Of a DNA stretch of 64,000 nt, positions 1-8,210 are shown piece after piece. Each line of letters opens with the position of its first letter. Position 1 is the stretch's first letter. The stretch spans positions 1 through 64,000 of the forward strand of contig NZ_FOSQ01000011.1 of assembly GCF_900114315.1 (NCBI RefSeq), in the 5' to 3' direction. Made by a program: the position numbers and the translations under genes. The notes under the pieces were generated by a model. It saw nothing but the letters and a program-made list of their open reading frames with translations, was not told the origin of the DNA and searched no databases. This stretch comes from Falsiroseomonas stagni DSM 19981 (GTDB lineage Bacteria > Pseudomonadota > Alphaproteobacteria > Acetobacterales > Acetobacteraceae).

Positions 1-213
1 ACCGGAAACGCCTTCGGCATTGTAGCGATGAACCCAGTCCCGCAGCGTCTGCCGATCCATCCCGCAGGTCTCTGCCGCAACCGCTCGCGGCACGCCCTCC
101 AGCACCAGTGCCAGGGCCAGCATGCGGCGCGCCGCCGAGGCGTCACGGCTTCCCGCCGCCAGGCGTCGCAACTCCGACGCCGTATGGTCCTTCCGGTCTA
201 CCGACACCGCCAT
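1..213 (-). CDS. IS630-family transposase, N-terminal fragment (cut by window edge)
   Basis: The minus strand is open from an ATG at 213 to the window edge, giving 71 residues. They form a helix-turn-helix of the kind that opens IS630-type transposases: an alpha-helical start, then ALVLEGVPRAVAAETCGMD and TLRDWVHRYNAEGVSG, which matches the family's 'recognition helix plus WV.RYN..G..GL' pattern. The DDE catalytic domain would lie outside the window, so it is unknown whether the gene is intact. The element's terminal inverted repeat should lie between about 214 and 340, but I could not fix it. The family call rests on pattern recognition only. Confidence 0.75.
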   Translation of the reverse strand, partial: MAVSVDRKDHTASELRRLAAGSRDASAARRMLALALVLEGVPRAVAAETCGMDRQTLRDWVHRYNAEGVSG

Positions 214-512
214 GATCCGCCCCTTCCGCCCTCAGGCGCAGCGAATCACACATCGACAGCGCACCAACATCACCATCGAGTCAGCCATTCAGGGCGCTGG
301 TATAAGCCGATTATGCCGATTAGCCGTCTTTAGCACCGTTTTTCGCGAGCCCTTCCGGGCGTGCCGGGCCGGACAGGGGCTGTCCGGGCATAGCTGTGGC
401 AATGGCGGCGAGGAACATACCAGAAACACCAGCCGCGATGCCAGGGAATTCCGGGGGCTTTGCCCCTGCCCTGCCCGGCCCTACCGTCCCGGCATCGCGT
501 GGGGGTGGGTGC
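214..512. other. Intergenic stretch between the IS fragment and the oxidase gene
   Basis: I see no gene here. It should contain the outer end of the IS element; short AT-richer repeats (GCCGATTATGCCGATTAGCCG-like, about 306-326) mark a composition change from the surrounding DNA. A small GGGGC-TTT-GCCCC hairpin lies at about 454-466. No clear promoter was identified. Confidence 0.3.
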
Positions 513-1760
513 ATGGCGGGCAAGCGGGTTCTGGTGGTGGGCGCGGGGATCGTGGGGCTGGCGCTCGCCTGGCGGCTGCAACGGCTCGGCGCCGATGTCG
601 CGATCGTGGACCCGGAACCCCCTGGCGAGGGCGGGGCCAGCTTCGGCAATGCGGGGGCGATCTCCACCAGTTCGGTCGTGCCGCTGGCGACACCCGGCGT
701 ACTGAAGACGGTGCCGCGGATGCTGCTGGACCCGGCGGCGCCGCTGCACATCCCCGCGGGCTATTGGCTGCGCGCCGCGCCCTGGCTGGCCCGCTTCGTC
801 GCCGCCGCCACGCCGGCCACCGTGACGCGCGTCGGCCAGGCGCTGGACCAGCTGCTGCGCCTGGCCACCGAACAGCACCAGGCCCTGGCGCGGGAGGTGG
901 GGGTGCCGGAGGTGCTGGTCGCCAACGGGCAGCTCTATGTCTACCGGGACGAGAAGCAGCTTTCGAAGGATGCCGGCAGCTGGGCGATGCGCCGCGCCCA
1001 TGGGGCCGATGTGCGGCAGATCGACCGCCGCGCGATCGAGGCGCTGGAGCCCTCGATCGGCCCCGCCTACCAGATCGGCATCTTCCTGCCGGACCACACG
1101 CATTGCGCCTCCCCCGCCCGCTACGCGCGGGCGGTGGCGGAGGCCTTCCGGGAGGCGGGCGGCGAGATCCGGCAGGATCGGGTGCTGGCGCTGACGACGG
1201 AGGATGGCCGGGTGACGGGCGCCCAGGGCGAAGTCATGCACCACCGGGCGGAGGAGGTGGTCGTGGCCGCCGGCGCCTGGTCCGCGCGCCTGGTTGCGCC
1301 GCTGGGCTACCGCATCCCGCTGGAAACCCAGCGCGGCTACCACGTGAACCTGCCCGACACCGGGCTTGCCCTGCAACGGCCGGTGATCCCGGCGGACCGG
1401 AAGGTGTTCATCACGCCGATGGAAGGTGCGCTGCGCGTCGCCGGCACCGTCGAATTCGGCGGGCTGGAGCGGCCGCCGAACGAGGAACGGGCGCGGCTGC
1501 TCTATGGCGACCTGGCCGCGGTCTTCCCGCAGGCGCGGCTGGAGGAAGCGGAAGACTTCTGGATGGGCCACCGGCCGTGCCTGCCGGACAGCGTGCCGGT
1601 GATCGGGCCGGCGCAGCGGGTGAAGGGGCTGTGGTTCGCGTTTGGCCACGGGCATCTGGGGCTGACCGGATCGGCGCCGACGGCGGAGATGCTGGCCCCG
1701 CAGATCATGGGACGGCCGGGGAATCTGGACATGGCGGGGTATGCGGCGGAGAGGTTTTGA
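513..1760 (+). CDS. FAD-dependent D-amino-acid dehydrogenase/oxidase family protein (DadA-like)
   Basis: This is a 415-residue flavoprotein of the DAO fold. The N-terminus is a dinucleotide-binding motif, VLVVGAGIVGLALAW, at residues 5-19, followed by an acidic strand end (VDPEPPGEGGASFGNAG). The C-terminus has the DadA-style segment FWMGHRPCLPDSVPVIGP and the glycine-rich GHGHLGLTGS that closes over FAD. Members oxidise D-amino acids or related secondary amines and pass electrons to the quinone pool; the substrate cannot be read from sequence. An upstream in-frame ATG at 396 exists, but the ATG at 513 directly precedes the fold and follows a G-rich ribosome site. No operon partner is evident. 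Confidence 0.85.
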   Translation: MAGKRVLVVGAGIVGLALAWRLQRLGADVAIVDPEPPGEGGASFGNAGAISTSSVVPLATPGVLKTVPRMLLDPAAPLHIPAGYWLRAAPWLARFVAAATPATVTRVGQALDQLLRLATEQHQALAREVGVPEVLVANGQLYVYRDEKQLSKDAGSWAMRRAHGADVRQIDRRAIEALEPSIGPAYQIGIFLPDHTHCASPARYARAVAEAFREAGGEIRQDRVLALTTEDGRVTGAQGEVMHHRAEEVVVAAGAWSARLVAPLGYRIPLETQRGYHVNLPDTGLALQRPVIPADRKVFITPMEGALRVAGTVEFGGLERPPNEERARLLYGDLAAVFPQARLEEAEDFWMGHRPCLPDSVPVIGPAQRVKGLWFAFGHGHLGLTGSAPTAEMLAPQIMGRPGNLDMAGYAAERF

Positions 1761-1820
1761 GGGGGCGCCGTTTCGGATTTTGCGATGTAATGAACAGGCT
1801 TCGCGCGTCAGGCGGGATGG

Positions 1821-2219
1821 ATGGTCGTGATGGAAAATGGCAACAGGGACAGCGTGAGGCGCGGCTATGTGGTGGAGCGCGCCGCCTATGCGCAGGTCGC
1901 GGCTGTCGAGGGATTGAGCCTCGGTCAGCCGGCGCGCGACAGGTTCGCGGCGTTTGATGCCAGCGGCGCATCCCCGGCCGAGCACCTGGTGGCCATCATC
2001 GCCGCGCACAGCGCGCCAGGCGCCGTTCACGTGGTGCCGCATGCCGGCGGCTGGGCGGTGCGCCCGGCGGAAGGTGGCAGCGGTATCGGCACCTACGGAA
2101 CCCAGGCAGAGGCGATCGCCCGTGGCCGCCAGGCCGCCGAGGCGCGACGCGGAGAGTTGCTGGTGCATGGCCGCGACGGGCGGTTGCTGCGGCGGACGGT
2201 CTTCGGCGCGGGCGCATAG
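1821..2219 (+). CDS. DUF2188-domain protein with antitoxin-like N-terminus, upstream of fic
   Basis: A 132-residue protein in two parts. Residues about 12-62 form an acidic/alanine helical segment (VAAVEGLSLGQPARDRFAAF followed by SPAEHLVAIIAAH) that resembles small Fic antitoxins in layout; this is inference. Residues about 65-130 carry a DUF2188-type domain (VHVVPHAGGWAVR, then TQAEAIARGRQAA and ELLVHGRDGRL). The stop is 14 bp before the fic start, as expected for an antitoxin-toxin pair. The canonical inhibitory (S/T)xxxE(G/N) motif is not obvious. Alternative start: ATG at 1830. It could be an orphan now, because the downstream fic carries a premature stop. Confidence 0.65.
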   Translation: MVVMENGNRDSVRRGYVVERAAYAQVAAVEGLSLGQPARDRFAAFDASGASPAEHLVAIIAAHSAPGAVHVVPHAGGWAVRPAEGGSGIGTYGTQAEAIARGRQAAEARRGELLVHGRDGRLLRRTVFGAGA

Positions 2220-2233
2220 GCCCGGGCCGGGCG

Positions 2234-2806
2234 ATGTATGCGGGGGACGACGCCCTCTATTGCTATCCCGGGACCGCGATCCTGCGGAATCGCCTGGGCT
2301 TGACCGATCCAGACCGGCTCCAGGCCTTCGAGACCGAAGCAACGACCTTCCGCGCGGAACAGGGCCTGCCATGAGGCCGCTTCGGCGTGCGGCACTACTG
2401 CGCGGTCCATCGGCACCTGTTCCAGGATGTCTACGCCTGGGCCGGCAAGGTGCGCCGCATCCGCACCGGCAAGGACGGCGCCTGGTTCTGCTACCCCGAA
2501 CACATCCCCGGGCAACTCACCACCACCTTCGGGAAGCTCAAGGCAACGGGCTTCCTGCGCGGGCTTGCGGCGGGGGCGTTTGCCTGCGCCGGCGCGAGCT
2601 TCCTGGCGGAGCTCAATGCCATCCATGCATTCCGGGAGGGCAATGGGCGCACGCAGACGCTGTTCTTCGCGATGCTGGCGGAGGCGGCGGGGCATCCCAT
2701 GGATTTGCGGCGCTTGCAGCCGGACGCGATGCTGGATGCGATGATCCGGAGTTTCTCGGGGGATGAAGCGGCATTGCGGAAGGTGATCGAAGGTCTGATG
2801 GCGTGA
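2234..2806 (+). pseudogene. Fic-family AMP-transferase toxin, interrupted by in-frame TGA
   Basis: From ATG 2234 the frame reads as a Fic N-terminus (YCYPGTAILRNRLGLTDPDRL, typical of Fic/cell-filamentation proteins) for 46 codons. It then meets TGA at 2372-2374 and continues in the same frame with GRFGVRHYCAVHRHLFQDVY, LNAIHAFREGNGRTQ and a normal end at 2806. Intact relatives read smoothly through this point (GLPxGRF), so one base change such as CGA to TGA explains it. The active-site motif is HAFREGNGR: Pro of HPFx(D/E)GNGR is replaced by Ala, while His, Glu, Asn and Arg remain. A GTG at 2387 could restart a 139-residue core protein. Fic enzymes add AMP to target proteins; function here is doubtful. 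Confidence 0.8.
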
Positions 2807-2937
2807 GGGCGTGCCTGGCCTGGCGACCCCGGCTTTCGTGCCCTACGCGGCAAAGGGCACCGATCTGCCCTGGCCCCGATCAGAGACTGTTCGAGGATGC
2901 CGGCGACCGAGGGTCCGCAGGGGATTTCTTGGCCCTG

Positions 2938-2959
2938 CCATCCGCCGCGCGGCGGATGG
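2938..2959. terminator. Perfect 22-bp palindrome between convergent fic and glycosyltransferase genes
   Basis: CCATCCGCCGC is followed at once by its exact reverse complement. It sits in the 177-bp gap between the convergent ends of the fic remnant and the glycosyltransferase gene. No U-tract follows, so it may be a terminator or simply a structured convergent end. Confidence 0.4.
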
Positions 2960-2983
2960 CGCAAGAAGACTGAGCACCTTCCC

Positions 2984-4306
2984 TCATCCGCCCACCCCTT
3001 CCCGCACCACCCTGCCCGACCGCGCGCGGCGTGCCGCGCCGATCTCCTCCAGCATCGCCGACAGCCTCCGCACCTTGCTGTCCCAGGAGAAATGGCGCGC
3101 CAGGTGCTGCTGGGCGGCCTCGGCCAGGCGCGTCGCCAGGGCGTCCGAACCGCTGACGCGCACCACCGATGCGGCGAAGGAGGCAGCGTCGATGGCGACC
3201 TCCATCTCCACCCCCGGCGTCACGCCCAGCCCCTCCGCCCCGATCGGCGTCGCCACCACGGGACAGAAGCGCGCCATGGCGTCCAGCGCCTTGATCTTGG
3301 TGCCGCCGCCGAAGCGGTAGGGCACCAGCGCCACCCGCGCATCCCCGTAGAAATCATCGAGGCTCTCGACGAAGCCGCGCACCACCACGCCCGCCGCCAC
3401 ATGCTCCGCGGCGAAGGCCGGGATGCCGGGGCCTGCGATGTGGAGTTCCATCTCCGGCAATTCGCGCCGCACCGCCGGCCAGATGGCGGCCAGCAGCCAT
3501 TCCAGCGCGTCCCGGTTCGGCGCGTGGTCGAAATTGCCGATGAAGGCGGCGTAGCCGTCCCGGCCGCGGCCCGGCGCGCGGGGGCGGATCTCCGCCGCCA
3601 CTGGGCTCAGCAGGCAAGGCGTGTCGGGGAAGAAGGACCGCAGCACGCCCTGGTCATTGTCGCTCAGCGCCAGCAGGCCATCGGCGCGGGCGTACCAATG
3701 CAGTTCGTAGCGCAGCCAGGCCAGCCAGGCGACGAGGCGCGCCAGGCGCCGCCCCCGCCCCGTCGCGCAGCGCCATTCCCGGAAGCGGGAGACCAGGGCG
3801 ACGTCCTGCGTATCGATCACCACGGGCAGGTCGCCGCAATCGCCGGCGTATTGCGCCATCTGCGGGAATTGCAGCAGCACGGCGTCGGCATCGGTGGTCG
3901 CCGCACGCTCGGCGATGGCGCGGGCCATGGCGGGGCTGGCCATGCCGCGGACCTCCCGCGGCTGGCGCAGCAGCACCTGGGTGAACTGCCCCCCTTTGTC
4001 GGCCAGGCCACCGGAGGCCGCCGGCACCGGCAGCAGCGTGACGCTGGCGCAGAGGCGTGACAGCGCGCGCCGCCCGCCCTCCGCATCATGGGGCACCTGG
4101 TCGAAGGCGATGAAATGGATCGCGTAGCGCGCCGCCAGGCGTTCGAGCAGTTGGAAGCACAGCACGCCGCCGCCGATGCCGCAGCCCGGGTGATAGGGCC
4201 AGGGTGCCGCGATGATGAGCGACCGGCGCGGCGGTGGCGCCGCAGTCGGAACAGGCGCAGGCCGCGCCGTGGTGGTATCGAGCATGGGGTCCACTTTCGT
4301 CATGTG
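2984..4306 (-). CDS. Glycosyltransferase, GT4-like (GT-B fold)
   Basis: A 440-residue soluble glycosyltransferase. The N-terminal half shows the GT-B opening (SLIIAAPWPYHPGCGIGGGV, then FQLLERLA). The C-terminal half carries the donor-binding pattern: YAAFIGNFDHAPNRDALEWL, LHIAGPGIP, GVVVRGFVESLDDFYGDARV and the acidic/glycine-rich GGGTKIKALDAMA of GT4 enzymes. It transfers a sugar from a nucleotide donor to an unknown acceptor, probably in surface polysaccharide synthesis. Start choice is uncertain: ATG 4306 or ATG 4288 (MLDTTTA); neither has a strong ribosome site. It stands alone, 158 bp from the leftward GH16-like gene. Confidence 0.8.
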   Translation of the reverse strand, partial: HMTKVDPMLDTTTARPAPVPTAAPPPRRSLIIAAPWPYHPGCGIGGGVLCFQLLERLAARYAIHFIAFDQVPHDAEGGRRALSRLCASVTLLPVPAASGGLADKGGQFTQVLLRQPREVRGMASPAMARAIAERAATTDADAVLLQFPQMAQYAGDCGDLPVVIDTQDVALVSRFREWRCATGRGRRLARLVAWLAWLRYELHWYARADGLLALSDNDQGVLRSFFPDTPCLLSPVAAEIRPRAPGRGRDGYAAFIGNFDHAPNRDALEWLLAAIWPAVRRELPEMELHIAGPGIPAFAAEHVAAGVVVRGFVESLDDFYGDARVALVPYRFGGGTKIKALDAMARFCPVVATPIGAEGLGVTPGVEMEVAIDAASFAASVVRVSGSDALATRLAEAAQQHLARHFSWDSKVRRLSAMLEEIGAARRARSGRVVREGVGG

Positions 4307-4463
4307 CCGGGCCCGGACGATCCCGGCACATCCCGCCGGGCGGCCCCGCCGGATGGCGGGGCTGGACCGGGCCGCCGGCGCAGGCATCGCGCCGGCGCCG
4401 CCCGCCTCAACCGGCGGGACAGGGCTGTAAACGCAGCGCAGGGCCGGGGTTCCCCGGCGGGGA

Positions 4464-5480
4464 TCAGACGATCCAGGCGCCCGTCATGTCGGGGGTCACC
4501 GGGGTGACGCGGGTGCCATCGGCGTTCCAGCCTTCCGGGATGTACCAATGGCCGGTGACGGCGTGGTTCGCCTCCATCTCGGCGGCCAGGCCCTCCCAAT
4601 CCACGACGGCGTTGGCCACCGGGGCGGGGGGCGGCACCGAAGTCGGGTCGGGCGTCGTGCCGGATGGCGGCGGGGGTGTCGTGCCGGATGGCGGCGGGGG
4701 CGTCGCGGTCGTGGTGCTGCGCGTGCCGTCGGCGTTCCAGCCCTCCGGGATGTACCACTGGCCGGTCAGCAGGTAGTTCGCCTCCACCGCGGCGGCGAGG
4801 CCGTTCCAATCCACCACGCCGGCTGCCGGCGCGGGGTCCGTCGGCGCAGGCGGCGGCGGCGCCGTGGCGGGGGTGCTGGAGCCGAGCGGTTCGTACTTCA
4901 CGTCATGGACGGTCAGCGACGTCTCGGGCTTGTTGTTGTAGAAGGCGAAGACGTGGTTCCAGCCGCCATCGGCAAAGTCCTTCGGCACCGCGACGGTGAA
5001 GACCGCCTGCGTCACGCCATCCACCTTCATCGTGATGCGGTCGGGTTCCCAGACCGCCTGGTAGGTATGCGCGACACCAGGGCGGATCGCCGGGTCGTAC
5101 CAAAGCTGGGAGAAGCGGTCCTGGCCGTTGTCGTCCCAGTGCAGCGCCGCGTATTGCTGGCCGTCGCCGGCCTCCGAGGTCTCCGCGATATCGATCTCCG
5201 ACAGCGGCCATTCATTCGGCGCGTTCCAGAGCATGATGGCGGAGCCGGGATAGATGCCCTCCAGCATCGCGTTGATCGTGTAGGTGCCGTAGCCATGGCC
5301 CATATCGGCCCGCCCCGTCGCCTCCATCATGCCGGAGGTCAGGTAGTATTCCGGCGAATGGAGCGTCACCTGGCCGGGGATGGAGGTGTCCACGTTCCAG
5401 GTATCGGGGAAGTTGACGCTGCCCGCATCGAAACTGTCGAAGAAGGGCTGGTAGTAGGCGGGGGTCGTGGTGGCGGACAT
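4464..5480 (-). CDS. GH16-like glycoside hydrolase with two repeated C-terminal modules
   Basis: A 338-residue protein. Residues about 5-195 form a concanavalin-like domain with the GH16 catalytic signature EIDIAE: E95 nucleophile, D97, E100 acid/base. This class cleaves or transfers beta-1,3/1,4-glucans and galactans. Two near-identical 33-residue modules follow (residues 222-254 and 292-324), both of the form VVDW.GLAA..EAN and ending WYIPEGWNADGTR. They are separated by a Pro/Ser/Thr linker encoded by a tandem DNA repeat (PPPPSGTT twice, about 4660-4707). No signal peptide is seen, so export would need a non-Sec route. The start at 5480 has a good AGGGAG site; the longer frame is not needed. 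Confidence 0.8.
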   Translation of the reverse strand: MSATTTPAYYQPFFDSFDAGSVNFPDTWNVDTSIPGQVTLHSPEYYLTSGMMEATGRADMGHGYGTYTINAMLEGIYPGSAIMLWNAPNEWPLSEIDIAETSEAGDGQQYAALHWDDNGQDRFSQLWYDPAIRPGVAHTYQAVWEPDRITMKVDGVTQAVFTVAVPKDFADGGWNHVFAFYNNKPETSLTVHDVKYEPLGSSTPATAPPPPAPTDPAPAAGVVDWNGLAAAVEANYLLTGQWYIPEGWNADGTRSTTTATPPPPSGTTPPPPSGTTPDPTSVPPPAPVANAVVDWEGLAAEMEANHAVTGHWYIPEGWNADGTRVTPVTPDMTGAWIV

Positions 5481-5598
5481 GGGTGGTCTCCCTGGCTCAC
5501 GCACAGGAACGGCCAGCGACGCCAAGGTTTCCCCGCCGCCACGCCCGCCGCGCGAATACGGCGCGCTCGCGTCGCTTCGCGCGGGAACCGGTCCGCCG

Positions 5599-6738
5599 TC
5601 AGATCCTTCCCATGCCGGCGACGCCCATCTCCCGCATCGTCGCCTCCAGCGCATCCAGCGCGCGGCCGATATCGTCTTCCGTCACCACGCCGATGCAGGC
5701 GATGCGGAAGGTGTTCGCCGCGGCCAGGCGGCCGGGGAAGATGATGAAGCCGCGGCGCTTCATGCCTTCGTACAGCGCCTTGAAGGAATAGGCGGGGTCG
5801 AGCGGTTCGTGGAAGGTCGTGACGATGGGGGATGCGACCTCATCCTCCAGCAGCGTGCGAAACCCCATCTGGCGCATGCCATCCACCAGGCGGCGCCAGC
5901 TGCGGCGGTAGCGGTCATGCCGGCCGGCGATGCCGCCCTCCCCGGCGTGTTCGCGCAGCGCCTCCGCGAAGCCCAGCAGCAGATGGGTCGCGGGGGTGAA
6001 GCGGAACATGCCCGTGCGGTCCATGTGCTGGTTCTGGTCCCAGAGGTCGAGCGTGAGGCTGTGGGCATTGCCCTTCGCCTCCTCCAGCGCGGATTTCTTC
6101 GCGATGATCCAGGCGAGGCCCGGCGGCGCCTGGAGCCCCTTGTTGGCGGAACAGATGACGGCATCGAAGGACAGCGCCTTCGCGTCCAGCATGAAGGCGC
6201 CGAAGCTCGCCACCGCATCGATCAGCAGGCCCTTGCCGGCGCGGCGGCACACCGCGGCGATGGACTCGATCGGGTTCAGGATGCCGGTCGAGGTCTCGCA
6301 ATGCACGACCATCACATGGGTGATGCCCGGGTCGGCGGCGATCGCGGCCGCGAACTGCTCGGCCGTCGGCGGCGTGTAGGGGGCGGTGCGGAAGCTGGTG
6401 TAGGGGGTGCGGATGCGGCGCGCGATCTCCACCAGGCGGTCGCCATAGACGCCGTTGGTGTGGATCAGCAGCTTGCCGTTGGGGGGCACGAAGGTGCCGA
6501 TGGCGGCCTCCGTGCCCGAGGTTCCGCTGCCCACCAGCGGAATCGCGGTGTGGGTCCCCTGCGCGTTGCACAGGTCCAGCAGGTATCGCCGCGACCAGGC
6601 GATGGTCTCCTGCATCACGGCCTCGCCGGAGGCGTAGTCATGCAGCATGGCGCGCTTGACGCGGGCCGAGAGCGTGACGGGACCGGGGGTGAGCAGCAGG
6701 GGCTCGTCCTCGATCCGCGCCTGGTCGATCTGGTCCAT
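5599..6738 (-). CDS. phnW: Class V PLP aminotransferase, 2-aminoethylphosphonate:pyruvate-type
   Basis: A 379-residue fold-type I aminotransferase. It opens with LLLTPGPVTLSARVKRAM, has GSGTSGTEAAIG for phosphate binding and ends with NTFRIACIGVV. The likely Schiff-base lysine is K200 in CSANKGLQAPPGLAW, as in PhnW (SSANKCLEG). PhnW converts 2-aminoethylphosphonate and pyruvate to phosphonoacetaldehyde and alanine. No phosphonatase (phnX), phosphonoacetaldehyde dehydrogenase or phosphonate transporter lies nearby, so the substrate is inferred; serine-glyoxylate or alanine-glyoxylate activity is the alternative. It is separated from its leftward neighbour by 118 bp and from the esterase by 56 bp. 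Confidence 0.72.
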   Translation of the reverse strand: MDQIDQARIEDEPLLLTPGPVTLSARVKRAMLHDYASGEAVMQETIAWSRRYLLDLCNAQGTHTAIPLVGSGTSGTEAAIGTFVPPNGKLLIHTNGVYGDRLVEIARRIRTPYTSFRTAPYTPPTAEQFAAAIAADPGITHVMVVHCETSTGILNPIESIAAVCRRAGKGLLIDAVASFGAFMLDAKALSFDAVICSANKGLQAPPGLAWIIAKKSALEEAKGNAHSLTLDLWDQNQHMDRTGMFRFTPATHLLLGFAEALREHAGEGGIAGRHDRYRRSWRRLVDGMRQMGFRTLLEDEVASPIVTTFHEPLDPAYSFKALYEGMKRRGFIIFPGRLAAANTFRIACIGVVTEDDIGRALDALEATMREMGVAGMGRI

Positions 6739-6794
6739 GGATGCCCCTTCCGCCGCCCGCGCATGGTGCCATGCCGGGCGGCGGGGGCAACGGG

Positions 6795-8132
6795 TTACAG
6801 GCGCAACGCCGCGATATCGATGTTGCCCGCCATCGCGACATAGCCGGCGCGGTTCGGGTGCAGCTTGTCGCCGGGGCCGCCCGTCGTGCTGTCCGGCACG
6901 AATTCCACCTTCATCTGGCCGGTGGCGGAATCGAGGGTCGGGCCATCGAAATCGACGAAGCCGTCGAACACGCCTGACGTCCGGATGAAGCTGTTGAGGG
7001 CGCGCCGCTTCTCATCCTGCTCCGCGAAGCCATGCGCGGCGCTGGTGCTGCCGAGGGCGGAAGTGAGGGTGGCGCCGATCACGCGGATGCCGGGCAGCTT
7101 CTCCTTCAGCGTCGCCACGCCGCGGCGCATGCCGTCCATCACCGCCTGGGCGGAGGCATTGCCGTTGCGGGAGAAGTCGTTGGTGCCCTCCAGCCAGATC
7201 AGATGCGTGACGCCCGACAGGGTGATGACATCGCGATCCAGCCGCGCCAGCGCGGAGGGGCCGCCCGGGAAAGGTGTGGCGGGCGTGTATTGCGCGGGGC
7301 CGACCACCTGGTTGCCGCCGATGCCGGCATTCACCACGGCGACGCGGTTCGGCTGGGCGGCGTGCAGGCGGCGCTGCAGCACATCCGGCCAGCGGTCATC
7401 GCCATTCATCGTGCTGGCGGTGCCATCCGTGATGCTGTCGCCGAAGCAGACGATCACGGGCGTCGCCGCCGGCATCATCATGTCCACGGCATCGAGGAAG
7501 AACCAGGAGGCGGTCGGATGCGGGAAGGCCGCATCCGTCTCCTCCGCGCCGCGCGCGCCGGCGCCCGGCGCGGTGGCGTAGGAGGTCTGGAGCGCCTTGG
7601 CGTGCCAGGTCATCGGCCCGCTGCTGCCCGCGACATGGAAGGACACAGCCAGCTTCCGGCCCGCCAGAAGGGGGGATGCCGGATCGGATGCGAAGGGCAG
7701 CGCGACGGCGTCGCTCCAGGCATCGTGGCCGGGGGCGATGGTGATGGAAGCCTGGCCGCCGAAGCGCACGGCCTGGCTGGTACCGGGCATCACGGCGGCG
7801 CCGCCATGCTGCAACCCCACGAAGACGCCATCCAGCGTCAGCGGCCTGGTGCCGAGCGCGTTGGAGAAGCGGAAGCGCGCCTGCGGCCCCCAGACGGTGG
7901 GACGGACGATCATGCGCAGCGACTGGTCGCGCGCGCCCTCGGCCGGCGTCGGGAAGGCGAAGGACTGGTTGGGCTGGGCCGAGGGATTGCCCACGGGATA
8001 GGGCCCCTGGACGGAGGCCGCCCAGCTGGTCGCCCAGCGGCCCGGCGCGGCGGTCTGCGCCAGGGCCGGGGTCGCCGCGGCGGCGGCCATCAGGGCGCCC
8101 ACCGCGCGGCGCGGCATGCGGAATTCAACCAT
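6795..8132 (-). CDS. Secreted SGNH/GDSL-type esterase
   Basis: A 445-residue protein with a Sec signal peptide (residues 1-25, ending TPALAQ). Residues about 30-220 form a beta-rich N-terminal domain (WATSWAASVQGP...) common in this subfamily. The SGNH hydrolase domain follows: block I CFGDSITDG with catalytic Ser233, block II Gly in NAGIGGNQV, block III Asn in LEGTNDF, and block V Asp/His in DKLHPNRAGY. Such enzymes remove acyl or acetyl groups from polysaccharides or lipids; the substrate is unknown. The ribosome site GGAGGAAGCACC precedes ATG 8132. Closest family descriptions are fungal/bacterial 'SGNH/GDSL hydrolase' lipases. Confidence 0.85.
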   Translation of the reverse strand: MVEFRMPRRAVGALMAAAAATPALAQTAAPGRWATSWAASVQGPYPVGNPSAQPNQSFAFPTPAEGARDQSLRMIVRPTVWGPQARFRFSNALGTRPLTLDGVFVGLQHGGAAVMPGTSQAVRFGGQASITIAPGHDAWSDAVALPFASDPASPLLAGRKLAVSFHVAGSSGPMTWHAKALQTSYATAPGAGARGAEETDAAFPHPTASWFFLDAVDMMMPAATPVIVCFGDSITDGTASTMNGDDRWPDVLQRRLHAAQPNRVAVVNAGIGGNQVVGPAQYTPATPFPGGPSALARLDRDVITLSGVTHLIWLEGTNDFSRNGNASAQAVMDGMRRGVATLKEKLPGIRVIGATLTSALGSTSAAHGFAEQDEKRRALNSFIRTSGVFDGFVDFDGPTLDSATGQMKVEFVPDSTTGGPGDKLHPNRAGYVAMAGNIDIAALRL

Positions 8133-8210
8133 GGTGCTTCCTCCAACGCCGCCAATTTGGCCCCGGCGGCTGGAGAAAGGCTGGCACGCGCTGCCAGCCT
8201 GTTCAACGCA

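Noticed and set aside
454-466. GGGGC-TTT-GCCCC hairpin as a lone outer piece of the hairpin-array element.
   Set aside because: The stem is only 5 bp and none of the inner hairpins or core is near, so it may be chance in G/C-rich DNA.
4660-4707. Tandem 24-bp direct repeat as a separate mobile or regulatory element.
   Set aside because: It is in frame and encodes the PPPPSGTT linker of the GH16-like protein, so it is explained by coding.
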